From the NCBI GenBank assembly GCA_013816325.1, contig JACDEP010000128.1:1-6454 (forward strand): 6,454 nucleotides of DNA. Reading direction: 5' to 3'. Below, piece by piece: positions 5,200 to 6,454 of the stretch. Made by a program: the position numbers and the translations under genes. This stretch comes from Methylotenera sp. (GTDB lineage: Bacteria; Pseudomonadota; Gammaproteobacteria; Burkholderiales; Methylophilaceae). Each line of letters starts with the position of its first letter. The stretch's first letter is position 1. The notes under the pieces are model-generated. The model saw only the letters and a program-made list of their open reading frames with translations, searched no databases and was not told the origin of the DNA.

Positions 5200-6454
5200 A
5201 TGAATACGCACTTAATAGAAACCGTACGTCATTTTTCTGACTCGAAGAAAGTGGTATTAGTGATTGGGGACGTGATGTTGGACCGTTACTTGATGGGGCA
5301 TGTGAACCGTATTTCACCTGAAGCGCCTGTTCCAGTCGTCCTATTGAATAAATCTGAAGAACGTGCCGGAGGCGCTGCCAATGTTGCTGCCAATTTAAGC
5401 GGTTTAGGTTTGAATACACAGGTCATCGGCTGCATTGGCGAAGATGACACGGGCAGAACCCTCAAGCAATTGATTGCGGATGCTGGCATTGACACTGAAC
5501 ACATCATTACTACTAAGCAAAGGCCTACTGTCTCAAAAACTAGGGTCATGAGTGGCAACCAGCAGATTGTACGTATTGATCACGAAAGTCCTTCTGCATT
5601 TACTGCTGCAGAAAGTGCACTATTGCTTGATAGCGTAAGCAAAGCGCTAGCAAAAAAACCTGCTATGGTCATCCTTTCTGATTATGCCAAAGGCATGCTG
5701 GATTATGTGACATGCAGCGCAATTATCAGTGAGTGCAAAGCAGTAGGAATTCCCGTGATAGCCGATCCGAAAGGCCGCGATTACAGTAAGTATCTTGGTG
5801 CAACTGCCCTAACCCCGAATAAAAAGGAAACTGCTGAAGCCTGCGGTGTCGCGATGAATGAAACTGCGGCGTTGTTGCAGGCAGCCAAACAGCTTAAAGA
5901 AAATTTAATGTTAGATTTCCTGGCAGTAACACGTGGCGAGGAAGGCATATCTTTTATTGATTCCCACCATACAGAACACATTGCCGCAACGGCAAAAAAA
6001 GTATTTGATGTTTCCGGTGCTGGCGATACCGTTATTGCAACCTTAGCTGCCGGGCTAGTACATGGCCTGACACCGCATGATGCATTACAATTGGCCAACA
6101 TTGCCGCTGGCATCGTGGTTGGCAAAGTAGGCACTGTTCCAGTATCCCAATCTGAATTATTAAAGGCATTGGTAAGTGAGGATGGCCAGTCTCAAGTGGA
6201 TAAGATTTGTGACCAGCAACAGCTGCTGGAACTGGTTAGCCACTGGAAGGCAAGCAACCAAAAAATAGTATTTACCAATGGTTGTTTTGATTTGTTGCAT
6301 GCCGGCCATGTGACTTACTTAGAAGCAGCCAAAAAGACTGGTGATAAATTAATCCTCGGTCTTAATACGGATCGCTCAGTCAGCGCGCTTAAAGGGCCTA
6401 CACGGCCAGTAGTGCATGAAGGTGACCGTGCACGTGTATTAGCCGCTTTAGCTT
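5200..6454 (+). CDS. hldE: Bifunctional heptose 7-phosphate kinase / heptose 1-phosphate adenylyltransferase, 3' truncated
   Basis: HldE phosphorylates D-glycero-beta-D-manno-heptose 7-phosphate at C1 and, after GmhB acts, adenylylates the 1-phosphate to ADP-heptose. The frame from ATG 5200 is open to the window end (418 codons plus one base). About 60 residues are missing compared with the roughly 477 of E. coli. The PfkB/ribokinase domain (about 1-325) shows LVIGDVMLDRY (20-30), RISPEAPVPVV (38-48), RAGGAANVAANL (55-66), VILSDYAKG (157-165), ADPKGRDY (188-195), TPNKKE (205-210) and the anion-hole/catalytic motif DVSGAGDT (D276). The nucleotidyltransferase domain begins near 355 with VFTNGCFDLLHAGH (HxGH: H367, H370), then LGLNTDRSVSALKGPTRP (386-403). 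Both activities are thus on one chain. No Shine-Dalgarno sequence is visible in the AT-rich 38-base leader, but the N-terminus aligns well with the family. Third gene of the hldD-gmhA-hldE operon. Confidence 0.96.
   Translation, partial: MNTHLIETVRHFSDSKKVVLVIGDVMLDRYLMGHVNRISPEAPVPVVLLNKSEERAGGAANVAANLSGLGLNTQVIGCIGEDDTGRTLKQLIADAGIDTEHIITTKQRPTVSKTRVMSGNQQIVRIDHESPSAFTAAESALLLDSVSKALAKKPAMVILSDYAKGMLDYVTCSAIISECKAVGIPVIADPKGRDYSKYLGATALTPNKKETAEACGVAMNETAALLQAAKQLKENLMLDFLAVTRGEEGISFIDSHHTEHIAATAKKVFDVSGAGDTVIATLAAGLVHGLTPHDALQLANIAAGIVVGKVGTVPVSQSELLKALVSEDGQSQVDKICDQQQLLELVSHWKASNQKIVFTNGCFDLLHAGHVTYLEAAKKTGDKLILGLNTDRSVSALKGPTRPVVHEGDRARVLAALA

Noticed and set aside
5177..6134. Minus-strand frames at 5177-5419, 5286-5558 and 5781-6134
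   Set aside because: The + strand here encodes HldE continuously from 5200 to the window end with all kinase motifs present, so these are antisense shadows.

Overview
The window reads as a piece of the main chromosome of a Gram-negative, mesophilic proteobacterium of moderate-to-low GC content. It carries core LPS inner-core (heptose) biosynthesis genes, a periplasmic YejM/PbgA-like sulfatase-fold membrane protein, the heat-shock repressor HrcA and ferrochelatase. The protein character and the hrcA-hemH adjacency suggest a betaproteobacterium, perhaps Methylophilaceae-like. That assignment is inferred from memory of gene order and is not proven by the sequence. No tRNA, rRNA, CRISPR array, insertion sequence or phage gene was seen.

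Layout: every recognised gene is on the + strand. (1) Bases 1-1158 hold the C-terminal part of a DUF3413/sulfatase membrane protein whose 5' end lies outside the window. (2) A 130-base gap is followed by hrcA (1289-2305, GTG start) and, 6 bases later, hemH (2312-3418), an apparent two-gene unit. (3) A 150-base gap (3419-3568) has a plausible but weak promoter and tiny ORFs, one with a very good Shine-Dalgarno sequence. (4) A heptose cassette follows: hldD (3569-4576), gmhA (from 4580 or 4598 to 5161) and hldE (5200 to beyond the window end). No intergenic stretch exceeds 300 bases.

Functionally, GmhA isomerises sedoheptulose 7-phosphate to D-glycero-D-manno-heptose 7-phosphate. The kinase half of HldE makes the 1,7-bisphosphate, and the GmhB phosphatase (not in the window) removes the 7-phosphate. 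The nucleotidyltransferase half of HldE then makes ADP-heptose, and HldD epimerises it to ADP-L-glycero-D-manno-heptose for LPS core assembly. The YejM-like protein is also envelope-related; in enterobacteria that family controls LPS synthesis. HrcA and HemH belong to the heat-shock and haem pathways.

Nothing here is clearly a new system. The points most worth a second look are the tiny ORFs ahead of hldD, the possible insertion of the heptose cassette where grpE-dnaK might be expected, the alphaproteobacterial look of HldD, and the intact metal-site residues of the YejM-like protein.
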